From the NCBI GenBank assembly GCA_028715025.1, contig JAQTLG010000146.1, forward strand, positions 1 to 5,297: a stretch of 5,297 bases of DNA. The letters are read 5' to 3'. Below are positions 1 through 5,297 of the stretch, piece by piece. The stretch comes from Dehalococcoidia bacterium (lineage in GTDB: Bacteria; Chloroflexota; Dehalococcoidia; GIF9; UBA5629). Under the pieces are notes generated by a model. The model had not been told where the DNA came from. It saw only the letters and a program-made list of their open reading frames with translations, and made no database searches. Position 1 is the first letter of the stretch. Each line of letters starts with the position of its first letter. The position numbers and the translations under genes are program-made.

Positions 1-159
1 CGAGAGGTTTTCATCATCGCAGCCCGCTTTCGGGATGCGCAGGAGAGCCTTCTCCCATCGATTCTGCTCAGTCCTTGAATGACCTGGTACTCAGATGCGG
101 CAGATGCAGAAAAAGATACGAAAGCCGTCATCATGTTAACACAGGCAGGAAACAGTCCC

Positions 160-183
160 GATAAACCTTAATACCGGTTTATC
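160..183. repeat. Perfect 8-bp inverted repeat downstream of the PAS gene
   Basis: GATAAACC (160-167) and GGTTTATC (176-183) are exact reverse complements separated by 8 nt. The element begins 17 bp beyond the stop codon of the minus-strand PAS gene, so it could fold as a hairpin in the 3' UTR of that transcript. No T-run follows the stem on either strand, so it is not a canonical intrinsic terminator. It could be an RNA-stabilising stem or a protein-binding dyad. Nothing else in positions 1-199 is supported: short frames are open to the left edge but carry no recognisable protein. Confidence 0.4.
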
Positions 184-199
184 CTGACTGCGATATCGG

Positions 200-679
200 T
201 TACTGTCTGGCGGGCCTGACCCAAGCTTTGATCAGAGGCTGGTTGATGGGGACGTTTTCATCGTTGTACCACCTGATGGTTGCGTTGATATAGCAGGTGA
301 TCATGTTTCCGTCCTTCCTGAGAAGCCTGATCCTGTATTCGATCAGGTATCCTTTATATTCGATCTCCTCTTTCAACGACTGGACGTCCCCGTTGTTGAC
401 AAGCAGCGTTGATAGATTCCGGCCGAGCAGTTCCTGCATGGTGTAACCGGTAATACCTAAAAACTGTCCGTTTGCATGAACAATCCCACCCTGTGTGGTG
501 CAAATACAGACGGCTTCAGGACGTTTTTTTAATTTTGATACGCTGCCTGCCTTCCGCCCCGGCGCCTTTGGCGCCGATTCCATAAACTCAGCCAACTCAT
601 CCTCGTATTCGGCTATCAGCCGGCGCACCACTTCAGCCCTGTTTGCCTGTTCTACCTCTATCCTGTATTTTGCGATCAT
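200..679 (-). CDS. Small single-domain PAS protein
   Basis: This is a 159-residue soluble protein with no visible output domain. Residues 1-35 are charged and look helical. Residues 36-54 form a basic, Pro/Ala/Lys-rich linker. Residues 55 to about 155 read as a PAS fold: a first strand with EAVCIC, then IVHANGQFLGITGYT followed by MQELLGRNLSTLL (the typical 'N..f...tGY...ELlG+' PAS core), and a C-terminal part with YRIRLLRKDG and a strand containing INATIRW, matching the PAS/PAC 'r.+kDG....' segment. PAS domains sense ligands, redox state or light, or mediate dimerisation. No cofactor-binding residue pattern is clear enough to name the signal. I chose the ATG at 679 rather than the one at 712: it has an excellent Shine-Dalgarno (GGGAGGAG) 6 nt upstream, while the upstream ATG has none. 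It may signal to a partner encoded elsewhere. The PAS assignment is firm; the function is unknown. Confidence 0.75.
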   Translation of the reverse strand: MIAKYRIEVEQANRAEVVRRLIAEYEDELAEFMESAPKAPGRKAGSVSKLKKRPEAVCICTTQGGIVHANGQFLGITGYTMQELLGRNLSTLLVNNGDVQSLKEEIEYKGYLIEYRIRLLRKDGNMITCYINATIRWYNDENVPINQPLIKAWVRPARQ

Positions 680-685
680 GTCCGG

Positions 686-693
686 CTCCTCCC
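686..693 (-). promoter_or_regulatory. Ribosome binding site that sets the PAS gene start
   Basis: On the minus strand GGGAGGAG lies 6 nt before the ATG at 679-677. The alternative in-frame ATG 33 bp upstream (712-710) has no purine-rich stretch at the right distance. This favours the shorter 159-residue product over a 170-residue one. Confidence 0.6.
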
Positions 694-810
694 ATTTGTC
701 TATGCCGTGCACTCAATGGTTAATCAACCGGGCATCGGCTCCGACATTTACAGGATATACCGGTGAAGAGTGGTTGAACATGACCTGTTGGTACCTTTCG
801 ATATAGTACT

Positions 811-839
811 TTGGTATCGGTCGTGGAATATGGTAAACT
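811..839 (+). promoter_or_regulatory. Possible promoter of tRNA-Lys
   Basis: TTGGTA (811-816) and TAAACT (834-839) are separated by 17 bp, each matching 4 of 6 consensus bases. Transcription would begin near 846, about 30 nt before the mature tRNA. The -10 overlaps a small dyad (832-846). The match is modest and rests mainly on spacing and position. Confidence 0.3.
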
Positions 840-846
840 TTTTACC
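832..846. repeat. GGTAAA-N3-TTTACC palindrome upstream of the tRNA
   Basis: GGTAAA (832-837), a CTT spacer, then TTTACC (841-846) form a perfect 6-3-6 dyad over the proposed -10 and start site of the tRNA gene. It could bind a regulator, but a 6-bp dyad in AT-rich promoter DNA can also occur by chance. Confidence 0.25.
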
Positions 847-876
847 GTTTCCCGGTATTCGCCGGATTCAGCACAG

Positions 877-952
877 GGGCCGTTAGCTCAGTTGGTAGAG
901 CAACTGACTTTTAATCAGTGGGTCGCAGGTTCGATTCCTGCACGGCCTACCA
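877..952 (+). tRNA. tRNA-Lys (anticodon UUU)
   Basis: A complete 76-nt cloverleaf with encoded CCA. The acceptor stem GGGCCGT (877-883) pairs with ACGGCCT (942-948), with one G-U at the end. The D stem is GCTC/GAGC (886-889 with 898-901). The anticodon stem ACTGA/TCAGT (903-907 with 915-919) encloses the loop CTTTTAA, giving anticodon TTT at 910-912, which reads AAA/AAG lysine codons. A 5-nt variable loop is followed by the T arm GCAGG/CCTGC (925-929 with 937-941) with loop TTCGATT. The discriminator is A949 and CCA is at 950-952. It stands alone, with no other tRNA visible nearby. I saw no repeat of its 3' end elsewhere in the window, so there is no sign that it has served as an integration site here. 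Confidence 0.97.
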
Positions 953-1228
953 GGCACCTCTATAATTAGACACAAAGTTGACCTGTCGTCTGCAGACCGG
1001 TGAAGGCCAGCATAATAGTTTATCTCCGGGAAACGTTCGGCTGCCACTACTTCGACTCGCTGTCCTGGTCACATCAGTGCATCAAATAGCGACGGCTATT
1101 TACGAGGTCTTCCCATAAGGCTGAAGATGCAGTCTTGCTCGCAGATATTGGGATAGCACGAACTGCGCTGCTTTAAGCAGTGTCTCGACTAAAGATGTGC
1201 CGCGCATATAGATGCGGAAAACCCTTAA

Positions 1229-2542
1229 TTAAGCTTCTTTCTTGAAGCCCTTGAAAGGGTCAGCCCATTGTTTGACCGAAGCTGCAAGTTCTTTATGCGT
1301 CTTGGCGTATTCCTCAAGAGAAATACCCTTGAGCGTCGCATCGATCGCCTGTCTGAAGGCCTTGCCGCCTGCTACAGGCCCTAGCGGGTGGGCGTGTATG
1401 CCACCTCCCGAACCTATGACTATGTCATTCCCCAGTTCCTGCATGACCTTGGGTACCATATTAGGTGTAATTCCGCCGGATGCCATCGGCCAGGTTGGCT
1501 TAAGATTATATAACGGGTACGTGAGATTCCTGGCCGCCGCATCAAATTTTTCAGTTATCACTGACGCCTTGCCGTAAGGAGCGGGAATAACCACAATGTC
1601 TGCACCGGCCAACCTTGGCAATTTTCCCAGAACCAGGTGCGAGCTCAAGCCGTGGTAGGGTGACATATACATTGCACCGGCTACATCCATATGCGCAAGG
1701 ATGGGCACGTTTATCTTGGGGTCTTCGGCTATGGCCTGCATGACCGGCAGCCCGACTGCTATGTAGTTGATCATAAGGGCATTGGCACCCAGCTCGATCG
1801 CACGCCGGGCATTTTCGAAAACCTTCGGCACATTATCGGATATATTAACCGTGTATAACGTATGCTCGCCCGTCTCTTCATAAACTTGCTTCTCTATCTG
1901 CATATAACGTTTTACACGGCCCGCCATTGAGTTAAATGAAGCATCCGCGATTAATTCATCATCCTTGACGATATCACAGCCGCCGACGGCAGCCAGCTTG
2001 AAAAGCTCGGCGCCCACTTCCAGAGGATATCCGGTGCAGGGTTTAACCATATTGTTCAGAAGCGGTCGCTTCTTAACGCCAAGTAATTTCCTGACACCCT
2101 CGATCCCGAATTTGGGCCCCTTAAACCCGGCAACATATTTTTTGGGAAACCTTATGTCTACAAGCTTTATCTTGCCTCCCATGGAGATGTTGCCTACTAC
2201 CGCCGTAAGCATCATAGGGATCTGCTGCCCGATATTCACTTCGGGAAAGGCTATTTGGACCATCCAGTTTCTATCCTGTACCCCGGCCGGGACCTCGAAT
2301 TCGTAATCGGGTAACTCATACACACCGATTACTTTGGCAACATGGTTTCTCCGCACTTCAGGCGTCTCTCCCGGTACTGGGACCCAGGTCCCCGTGCTCT
2401 GCTCAATCGCCAGCAGCGGGGCCAGTTTCGGTACCGGAAATATAGCGGGATAGGTGATGGTATACGTCCCGATGATGTAATCATCGTAATCTATTCCATC
2501 GGGAAGCGCTACGGGTTGACTTAATAATTCATCTTGCTTCAT
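1229..2542 (-). CDS. RuBisCO-like protein (form IV)
   Basis: 437 residues, close to the usual 400-480 for the RuBisCO large-subunit superfamily. The N-terminal domain (about 1-140) carries EQSTGTW (47-53, equivalent to E60-W66 of spinach RbcL) and VGN (N118, equivalent to N123). The barrel carries KP at 167-168 (K175 equivalent), GGCDIVKDDE with K193, D195 and E196 (the carbamylated lysine and metal ligands K201/D203/E204), H284 (H294), K325 (K334, loop 6), ASGGI at 354-358 (S379 region) and GSGGG at 377-381 (phosphate site). K177 is replaced by C169, R295 by M285 and H327 by about V318, and loop 6 lacks the usual GKLEGE. Loss of these residues argues against CO2 fixation. The family is known for enolases, isomerases, decarboxylases and transcarboxylase/hydrolases. 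The substrate here is not evident and no methionine-salvage gene is adjacent. The start has a strong AAAGGAGGG 4 nt upstream. The gene is divergent from a TetR gene and likely repressed by it. Confidence 0.9.
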   Translation of the reverse strand: MKQDELLSQPVALPDGIDYDDYIIGTYTITYPAIFPVPKLAPLLAIEQSTGTWVPVPGETPEVRRNHVAKVIGVYELPDYEFEVPAGVQDRNWMVQIAFPEVNIGQQIPMMLTAVVGNISMGGKIKLVDIRFPKKYVAGFKGPKFGIEGVRKLLGVKKRPLLNNMVKPCTGYPLEVGAELFKLAAVGGCDIVKDDELIADASFNSMAGRVKRYMQIEKQVYEETGEHTLYTVNISDNVPKVFENARRAIELGANALMINYIAVGLPVMQAIAEDPKINVPILAHMDVAGAMYMSPYHGLSSHLVLGKLPRLAGADIVVIPAPYGKASVITEKFDAAARNLTYPLYNLKPTWPMASGGITPNMVPKVMQELGNDIVIGSGGGIHAHPLGPVAGGKAFRQAIDATLKGISLEEYAKTHKELAASVKQWADPFKGFKKEA

Positions 2543-2546
2543 TTCT

Positions 2547-2555
2547 CCCTCCTTT
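2547..2555 (-). promoter_or_regulatory. Ribosome binding site of the RuBisCO-like gene
   Basis: AAAGGAGGG on the minus strand, 4 nt before the ATG at 2542, is a near-perfect anti-16S match. It implies efficient translation and fixes the start. Confidence 0.8.
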
Positions 2556-2575
2556 CCAAGCCTAAACTATACAGT

Positions 2576-2583
2576 GTCAAGAT
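2576..2583. promoter_or_regulatory. Third operator half-site
   Basis: GTCAAGAT repeats the right half of the 2596-2614 palindrome in the same orientation, 31 bp away (about three helical turns, so the same DNA face). Together with AATCTTGAC (2595-2603), GTCAAGATT (2576-2584) makes a second perfect dyad, with 9-bp arms and a 10-bp gap. The half-site overlaps the -10 of the RuBisCO-like gene's promoter and lies around its start site. Confidence 0.5.
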
Positions 2584-2611
2584 TATAAACGGTCAATCTT
2601 GACGTTGTCAA
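2582..2611 (-). promoter_or_regulatory. Strong sigma70-type promoter of the RuBisCO-like gene
   Basis: On the minus strand TTGACA (2611-2606) and TATAAT (2587-2582) are both exact consensus hexamers, 18 bp apart. Transcription would begin near 2575, leaving a leader of about 33 nt that includes the ribosome binding site. The -35 lies inside the 19-bp palindrome and the -10 touches another half-site, so a bound repressor would block polymerase. Confidence 0.7.
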
Positions 2612-2614
2612 GAT
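2596..2614. promoter_or_regulatory. Probable TetR-family operator (19-bp palindrome)
   Basis: ATCTTGACGTTGTCAAGAT is a perfect dyad: 8-bp arms around a GTT centre. It sits midway between the divergent RuBisCO-like and TetR genes and covers the -35 hexamers of both proposed promoters. Size, symmetry and position fit an autoregulatory TetR operator. That the neighbouring TetR protein binds it is inferred. Confidence 0.65.
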
Positions 2615-2627
2615 AAAACATTACTAT
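2599..2627 (+). promoter_or_regulatory. Promoter of the TetR gene, predicting a leaderless mRNA
   Basis: TTGACG (2599-2604, 5 of 6) and TACTAT (2622-2627, 4 of 6) are separated by 17 bp. The expected start site is about 7 nt past the -10, at or within a base or two of 2634, which is the GTG start codon. The -35 lies inside the 19-bp palindrome, so autoregulation is likely. Confidence 0.5.
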
Positions 2628-2633
2628 TTTCAC

Positions 2634-3305
2634 GTGCCTGTCAAGAAATATCATCATGGTGACCTGAAGAACGCCCTGATTAAAGCGGGAATCGAAATCC
2701 TTGCCAAAGAGGGTGTTCATGGACTAAGCCTGCGTAAGGTCGCCCTCAAGGCAGGCGTCAGTCACACGGCTCCTTACTCGCACTTTGCCGACAAGCAGTC
2801 GCTTATCGCCGCCATCTCGACGGAGGGCCTTCGCATAATATGTGAGCATACGGAGGAGGTGATCAGGCGCTACAGAGGCAAACCCGTCCGGCAGTTGATT
2901 GAAGCCGGTTGGGCATATATTCAGTTTGCGCTCAGCGACTCGGCCCATTTCAAGGTGACGTTATCCAGCGTACTGGAGAGAGAGAAGGATTATTCGGAGT
3001 ATGTCGAGCTGTCCTATAAATGCTTCTCTCAACTCGTTTGTATAGTCGAGAACTGCCAGGCCGCCGGTCTGCTGCGGCCCGGGCCCTCGGACGTTGAGGC
3101 TATTAATGTATGGAGCATAGTTCACGGTTTCGTATCTCTTTATCTGGAGGGGCAGTTTTACCACACCATACTGGAACGTTTTACCGTGCGGGACCTGATG
3201 ATCTCATCGCTCGGACACATTACGCTGGTTGACTTGACCCCACGGACGTATGCCAGGATCGCGGCATCTCCAAGATATGCATTGCAGCCGGTGGGCACAA
3301 TATAG
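2634..3305 (+). CDS. TetR/AcrR-family regulator with WHG-type C-terminal domain
   Basis: 223 residues. The N-terminal DNA-binding domain (about 6-60) begins YHHGDLKNALIKAGIEILAK and contains the helix-turn-helix SLRKVALKAGVSHTAPYSHF (32-51), a classic TetR pattern. The C-terminal ligand/dimer domain carries a VWSIVHGFVSLYLEG segment (159-173), matching the 'W..hG' signature of WHG-type TetR C-terminal domains. The only plausible start is the GTG at 2634: the frame upstream reaches a stop (TAA at 2586) without an ATG, and the family's YHHGDL motif begins at residue 6. No Shine-Dalgarno precedes it and the proposed promoter puts the transcript start at the same position, so translation is probably leaderless. 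It likely represses itself and the divergent RuBisCO-like gene through the shared palindrome. Its inducer is unknown but may be the substrate or product of the RuBisCO-like enzyme (inference). Confidence 0.9.
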   Translation: MPVKKYHHGDLKNALIKAGIEILAKEGVHGLSLRKVALKAGVSHTAPYSHFADKQSLIAAISTEGLRIICEHTEEVIRRYRGKPVRQLIEAGWAYIQFALSDSAHFKVTLSSVLEREKDYSEYVELSYKCFSQLVCIVENCQAAGLLRPGPSDVEAINVWSIVHGFVSLYLEGQFYHTILERFTVRDLMISSLGHITLVDLTPRTYARIAASPRYALQPVGTI

Positions 3306-3329
3306 CTCCGGGCATCGGGTAACGGTAAG

Positions 3330-4661
3330 CTATTCGGTTGAGTGGGATAAGCCGCGTAAGCGCATCACGCCAGCAACTTTTTCCACCGCAAGCATGTAAG
3401 CTGCTATACGCAGGGAGACATTATGCTTATGGGCCAGGTTCCACACGCTGTTAAAGCTTTCTTTCATCGTGCGTTCCAGGTTGGCATTAACCTCCTCCGC
3501 AGGCCACATGAAACACTGCAAATTCTGGACCCACTCCAGGTAGCTGACCACCACGCCGCCGGCGTTGGCCAGGATATCCGGTACCACGACGATTTCCCTG
3601 TTGTTGAGGACACTGTCAGCCTCACGTGTGACAGGTCCGTTGGCAGCTTCGATAACCATGCGGGCCTTTATCGAATTTACATTCCCGGCATGAATTTGAT
3701 TCTCCAGGGCCGCCGGTATGAGCAAATCAACTTTTAATGAAAGCAACTCCTCGTTGGTGATGCGGTCCGCATCCTCTGTTTTATATCCTTCAAGAAGCCC
3801 CTTCGGGTGTGCGGCTACGTACGTGTTTAAGGCGGGGATATCCAGTCCGCGGGGATTGTAGCGGCCGCCCGTTATATCGCTGATTGCCACGACCTTGCAG
3901 CCAAGCTCATGCAGGGTCACAGCTACAATGGAACCGACATTGCCGTAGCCCTGCACGGCCACTGTCGTATTTTCGATGGGCAAACGCTTCCTCTTAAGCA
4001 GCTCTTTCACGCACATGGCCACGCCGCGTCCCGTGGCTTCTTTGCGGCCTGCAGCCCCGCCCAGGGATACGGGCTTGCCAGTCACGATCTCCAGTTCCAT
4101 ATTTCCTTTTATAGAGCTGACCGTATCTACGATCCACGCCATGGTCTGTTCGTTGGTATTCATGTCCGGAGCGGGGATATCCCTTTTTCCACCGATCACG
4201 GGAAGGATCATCTTGGTGAAACCCCTGGTCATTCTGCAAAGCTCGCCTTCGCTCATATGCATGGGATCGCATTGTACCCCGCCCTTGGACCCGCCATAGG
4301 GGATGTTTACAACGGCGCATTTCCAGGTCATAAGGGCGGATAGCGCGCGTATCTCGTTAAGGTCGACGCCGGGATGATACCTGATACCGCCCTTGCATGG
4401 GCCGCGGGCGCTTGAGTGCTGTATGCGATATCCCGTGAATACCTTTACCTGTTCGTCATCCATCGTTACCGGGACATTGACCGTCAGTTCCAATTCAGGC
4501 TTTCTTAATATGGCATGTATTCCTTCTTCCAGGTTGATTCTCGGTGCGATTTCGTCAAGCATCGAAAGGCCGGAATTCCATAGCTCATGCCCGTCATTCT
4601 GTACAGTCCGGTCAGCGCTTGCTCCAGCGTTCGACTGTTTATCAGGCGCCGTCTTTTTCAT
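3330..4661 (-). CDS. gdhA: Glutamate dehydrogenase
   Basis: A 443-residue cytosolic enzyme that interconverts glutamate and 2-oxoglutarate plus ammonia using NAD(P). The length is typical of the hexameric family. Substrate-domain motifs are KGGIRYHP (K90), TWKCA (K114), PYGGSKGGV (catalytic K126) and PAPDMNTNE (catalytic D166). The Rossmann domain has VQGYGNVGS (236-244) with GxGxxG, and the substrate pocket is closed by VVSYLEWVQN (S373). K90 and S373 match the residues that bind the glutamate side-chain carboxylate in Clostridium symbiosum GDH (K89, S380). Leucine, phenylalanine and valine dehydrogenases replace both with hydrophobic residues, so glutamate specificity is well supported. Coenzyme preference cannot be read safely. 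The ATG at 4661 has AGGGAG 6 nt upstream. The HpcH/HpaI-family gene ends 51 bp upstream on the same strand and cotranscription is likely. The gene converges on the TetR gene with 24 bp between stops. Confidence 0.95.
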   Translation of the reverse strand: MKKTAPDKQSNAGASADRTVQNDGHELWNSGLSMLDEIAPRINLEEGIHAILRKPELELTVNVPVTMDDEQVKVFTGYRIQHSSARGPCKGGIRYHPGVDLNEIRALSALMTWKCAVVNIPYGGSKGGVQCDPMHMSEGELCRMTRGFTKMILPVIGGKRDIPAPDMNTNEQTMAWIVDTVSSIKGNMELEIVTGKPVSLGGAAGRKEATGRGVAMCVKELLKRKRLPIENTTVAVQGYGNVGSIVAVTLHELGCKVVAISDITGGRYNPRGLDIPALNTYVAAHPKGLLEGYKTEDADRITNEELLSLKVDLLIPAALENQIHAGNVNSIKARMVIEAANGPVTREADSVLNNREIVVVPDILANAGGVVVSYLEWVQNLQCFMWPAEEVNANLERTMKESFNSVWNLAHKHNVSLRIAAYMLAVEKVAGVMRLRGLSHSTE

Positions 4662-4693
4662 GGTCCGCTCCCTTAGCCGAAATTTTTGTTAAA

Positions 4694-4708
4694 GGTGACA
4701 CCGTCACC
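4694..4708. repeat. GGTGAC-N3-GTCACC palindrome between the lyase gene and gdhA
   Basis: A perfect 6-3-6 dyad, starting 5 bp after the lyase stop codon and ending about 30 bp before gdhA. Read on the minus strand, the stem is followed by TTTAACAAAAATTT, so it could act as a weak terminator/attenuator hairpin or as an operator for gdhA. The stem is short and the T-run broken, so termination would be partial at best. Its TGAC-N3-GTCA core is shared with the 2596-2614 operator. Confidence 0.4.
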
Positions 4709-4712
4709 GGGA

Positions 4713-5297
4713 TTAAACTTTGTTCCGCAGGTCAAGTTGTTCTGACTGACACATCAGCTTGCGGGCTGCCACTATGGCAGCTTTATCCACCAGCATATCG
4801 TCGACTGTAATTGAGCCGTCTCCGTTCGTTTGTGCTTTCTCGTATGCTGTCAGCAGTTTTTTAGCCAGCCTTATTTCATCGCCGGTGGGAGTGAATATCT
4901 CGTTAACTATGTCTATTTGCGACGGATGCACAACCCATTTGCCCCTGAATCCCATTCCTGCCGCCCGTCGGGCGTCCTCTTTCAAGCCCTCCATGTCTTT
5001 TATGTTCGGGTACACCGTATCGACAGGCTCTATCCCTGCGGAAGTGGCAGCCACCACGATGCGTGATCGTGGATATAGTGAAACAGACCAGTAATTGTCC
5101 ATCGAAAAGGACTTGTTTGCGCCTATGTCGGCGAAGTAGTCCGCCCTGCCGAACTGAAGCACTGTCAAGTGTTTGCTGGCATGGGCGATTTCGTGTATCG
5201 CCTCTACAGCGCATGCAGTCTCGATCAGAGCCTGGAGGCCTATTTTTTTATCTGGCCGTGCATTATTCTGCGCTGCATCGATCATGCGCTCAACAAT
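4713..5297 (-). CDS. HpcH/HpaI aldolase / citrate lyase beta-like family protein (5' end missing)
   Basis: The last 194 codons of a gene that runs off the right edge. Reading continues in frame to base 5297 with IVERMIDAA, so the methionine at 5285 is internal rather than the start. The N-terminal half of the TIM barrel, with the usual first strand, is outside the window. Visible family motifs are KKIGLQALIETA (E26 of the visible part, a Mg ligand in this family), LQFGRADYFADIG (D53, second Mg ligand), KWVVHPSQIDIVNEIFTPT (120-138) and a C-terminal DDMLVDKAAIVAARK (166-180) resembling the conserved Asp-containing lid of malyl-CoA lyases. Members cleave or form C-C bonds in malyl-CoA, methylmalyl-CoA, citramalyl-CoA or citryl substrates. 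The exact substrate cannot be set from this fragment. The gene is probably cotranscribed with gdhA, 51 bp downstream. Confidence 0.85.
   Translation of the reverse strand: MVERMIDAAQNNARPDKKIGLQALIETACAVEAIHEIAHASKHLTVLQFGRADYFADIGANKSFSMDNYWSVSLYPRSRIVVAATSAGIEPVDTVYPNIKDMEGLKEDARRAAGMGFRGKWVVHPSQIDIVNEIFTPTGDEIRLAKKLLTAYEKAQTNGDGSITVDDMLVDKAAIVAARKLMCQSEQLDLRNKV

Noticed and set aside
1..163. Short frames open to the left edge (plus frame 1 to a TGA at 76-78, plus frame 3 to a TAA at 161-163, and a minus frame from 134)
   Set aside because: Three frames are open by chance over a short distance, none has a recognisable motif, and the minus ATG lacks a ribosome binding site.
978..1020. TTGACC near 978 as a promoter
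   Set aside because: No -10-like hexamer at a suitable distance and no gene starts downstream on the plus strand.
1166..1182. Hairpin CGCTGCT-TTA-AGCAGTG as terminator of the RuBisCO-like gene
   Set aside because: A 7-bp stem with one G-U pair and no T-run on the minus strand, about 47 bp past the stop. Not convincing as an intrinsic terminator.
1203..1216. Hairpin CGCAT-ATAG-ATGCG just after the RuBisCO-like gene's stop
   Set aside because: Only 5 bp and no following T-run.
877..1228. tRNA-Lys as attachment site of an integrated element
   Set aside because: No integrase gene and no repeat of the tRNA 3' end were seen in the window.
1229..2542. Genuine CO2-fixing RuBisCO large subunit
   Set aside because: Residues equivalent to K177, R295 and H327 are replaced and the loop 6 GKLEGE motif is missing. 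No small subunit or phosphoribulokinase is nearby.
3302..3333. Inverted repeat ATAGCT/AGCTAT between the convergent TetR and gdhA ends as a bidirectional terminator
   Set aside because: The outer stem is 6 bp, the inner pairing is bulged with a large loop, and there are no T-runs, so chance is as likely.
3909..4343. Long open frames opposite or overlapping gdhA and the other genes
   Set aside because: They are antisense or frame-shifted shadows of clearly recognisable genes and show no protein family features or ribosome binding sites.

Overview
The window is bacterial chromosomal DNA of moderate GC. It carries sigma70-type promoter hexamers, clear Shine-Dalgarno sequences and a tRNA gene with an encoded CCA end. 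The gene content (a form IV RuBisCO-like protein, a catabolic-type glutamate dehydrogenase, an HpcH/HpaI-family lyase, a small PAS protein) would suit an anaerobic or sediment bacterium, for example a Chloroflexota, Desulfobacterota or Peptococcaceae-like lineage. The sequence alone does not settle the taxon.

Layout. Positions 1-199 hold no gene I can support, only a perfect 8-bp inverted repeat at 160-183. A single-PAS-domain protein lies on the minus strand (200-679; the start is set by a strong internal Shine-Dalgarno). A tRNA-Lys(UUU) lies on the plus strand (877-952). The gap 953-1228 shows no convincing gene. A RuBisCO-like protein (minus, 1229-2542) and a WHG-type TetR-family regulator (plus, 2634-3305) are transcribed divergently from a 91-bp region. 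That region holds two facing promoters and three copies of an 8-bp half-site. The TetR gene converges on a glutamate dehydrogenase gene (minus, 3330-4661) with 24 bp between their stops. Upstream of gdhA, on the same strand and 51 bp away, is the 3' part of an HpcH/HpaI (CitE/malyl-CoA lyase-like) gene that runs off the right edge (4713-5297).

How they may work together. The RuBisCO-like gene and the TetR gene look like a small self-contained regulatory unit: the putative operator lies over the -35 elements of both promoters, so one ligand-responsive repressor could control both. The RuBisCO-like protein keeps the carbamylated-lysine/metal triad of the RuBisCO fold but has lost several residues needed for CO2 fixation, so it probably performs enolase-, isomerase- or decarboxylase-type chemistry on an unidentified sugar-phosphate-like substrate. 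The lyase and glutamate dehydrogenase on the far side of the regulator are probably cotranscribed and act in central carbon and nitrogen metabolism (C-C cleavage of a CoA thioester or related acid; glutamate/2-oxoglutarate interconversion). A functional link between the two halves is only inferred from proximity. The most noteworthy element is the RuBisCO-like protein with its divergent regulator and operator array.
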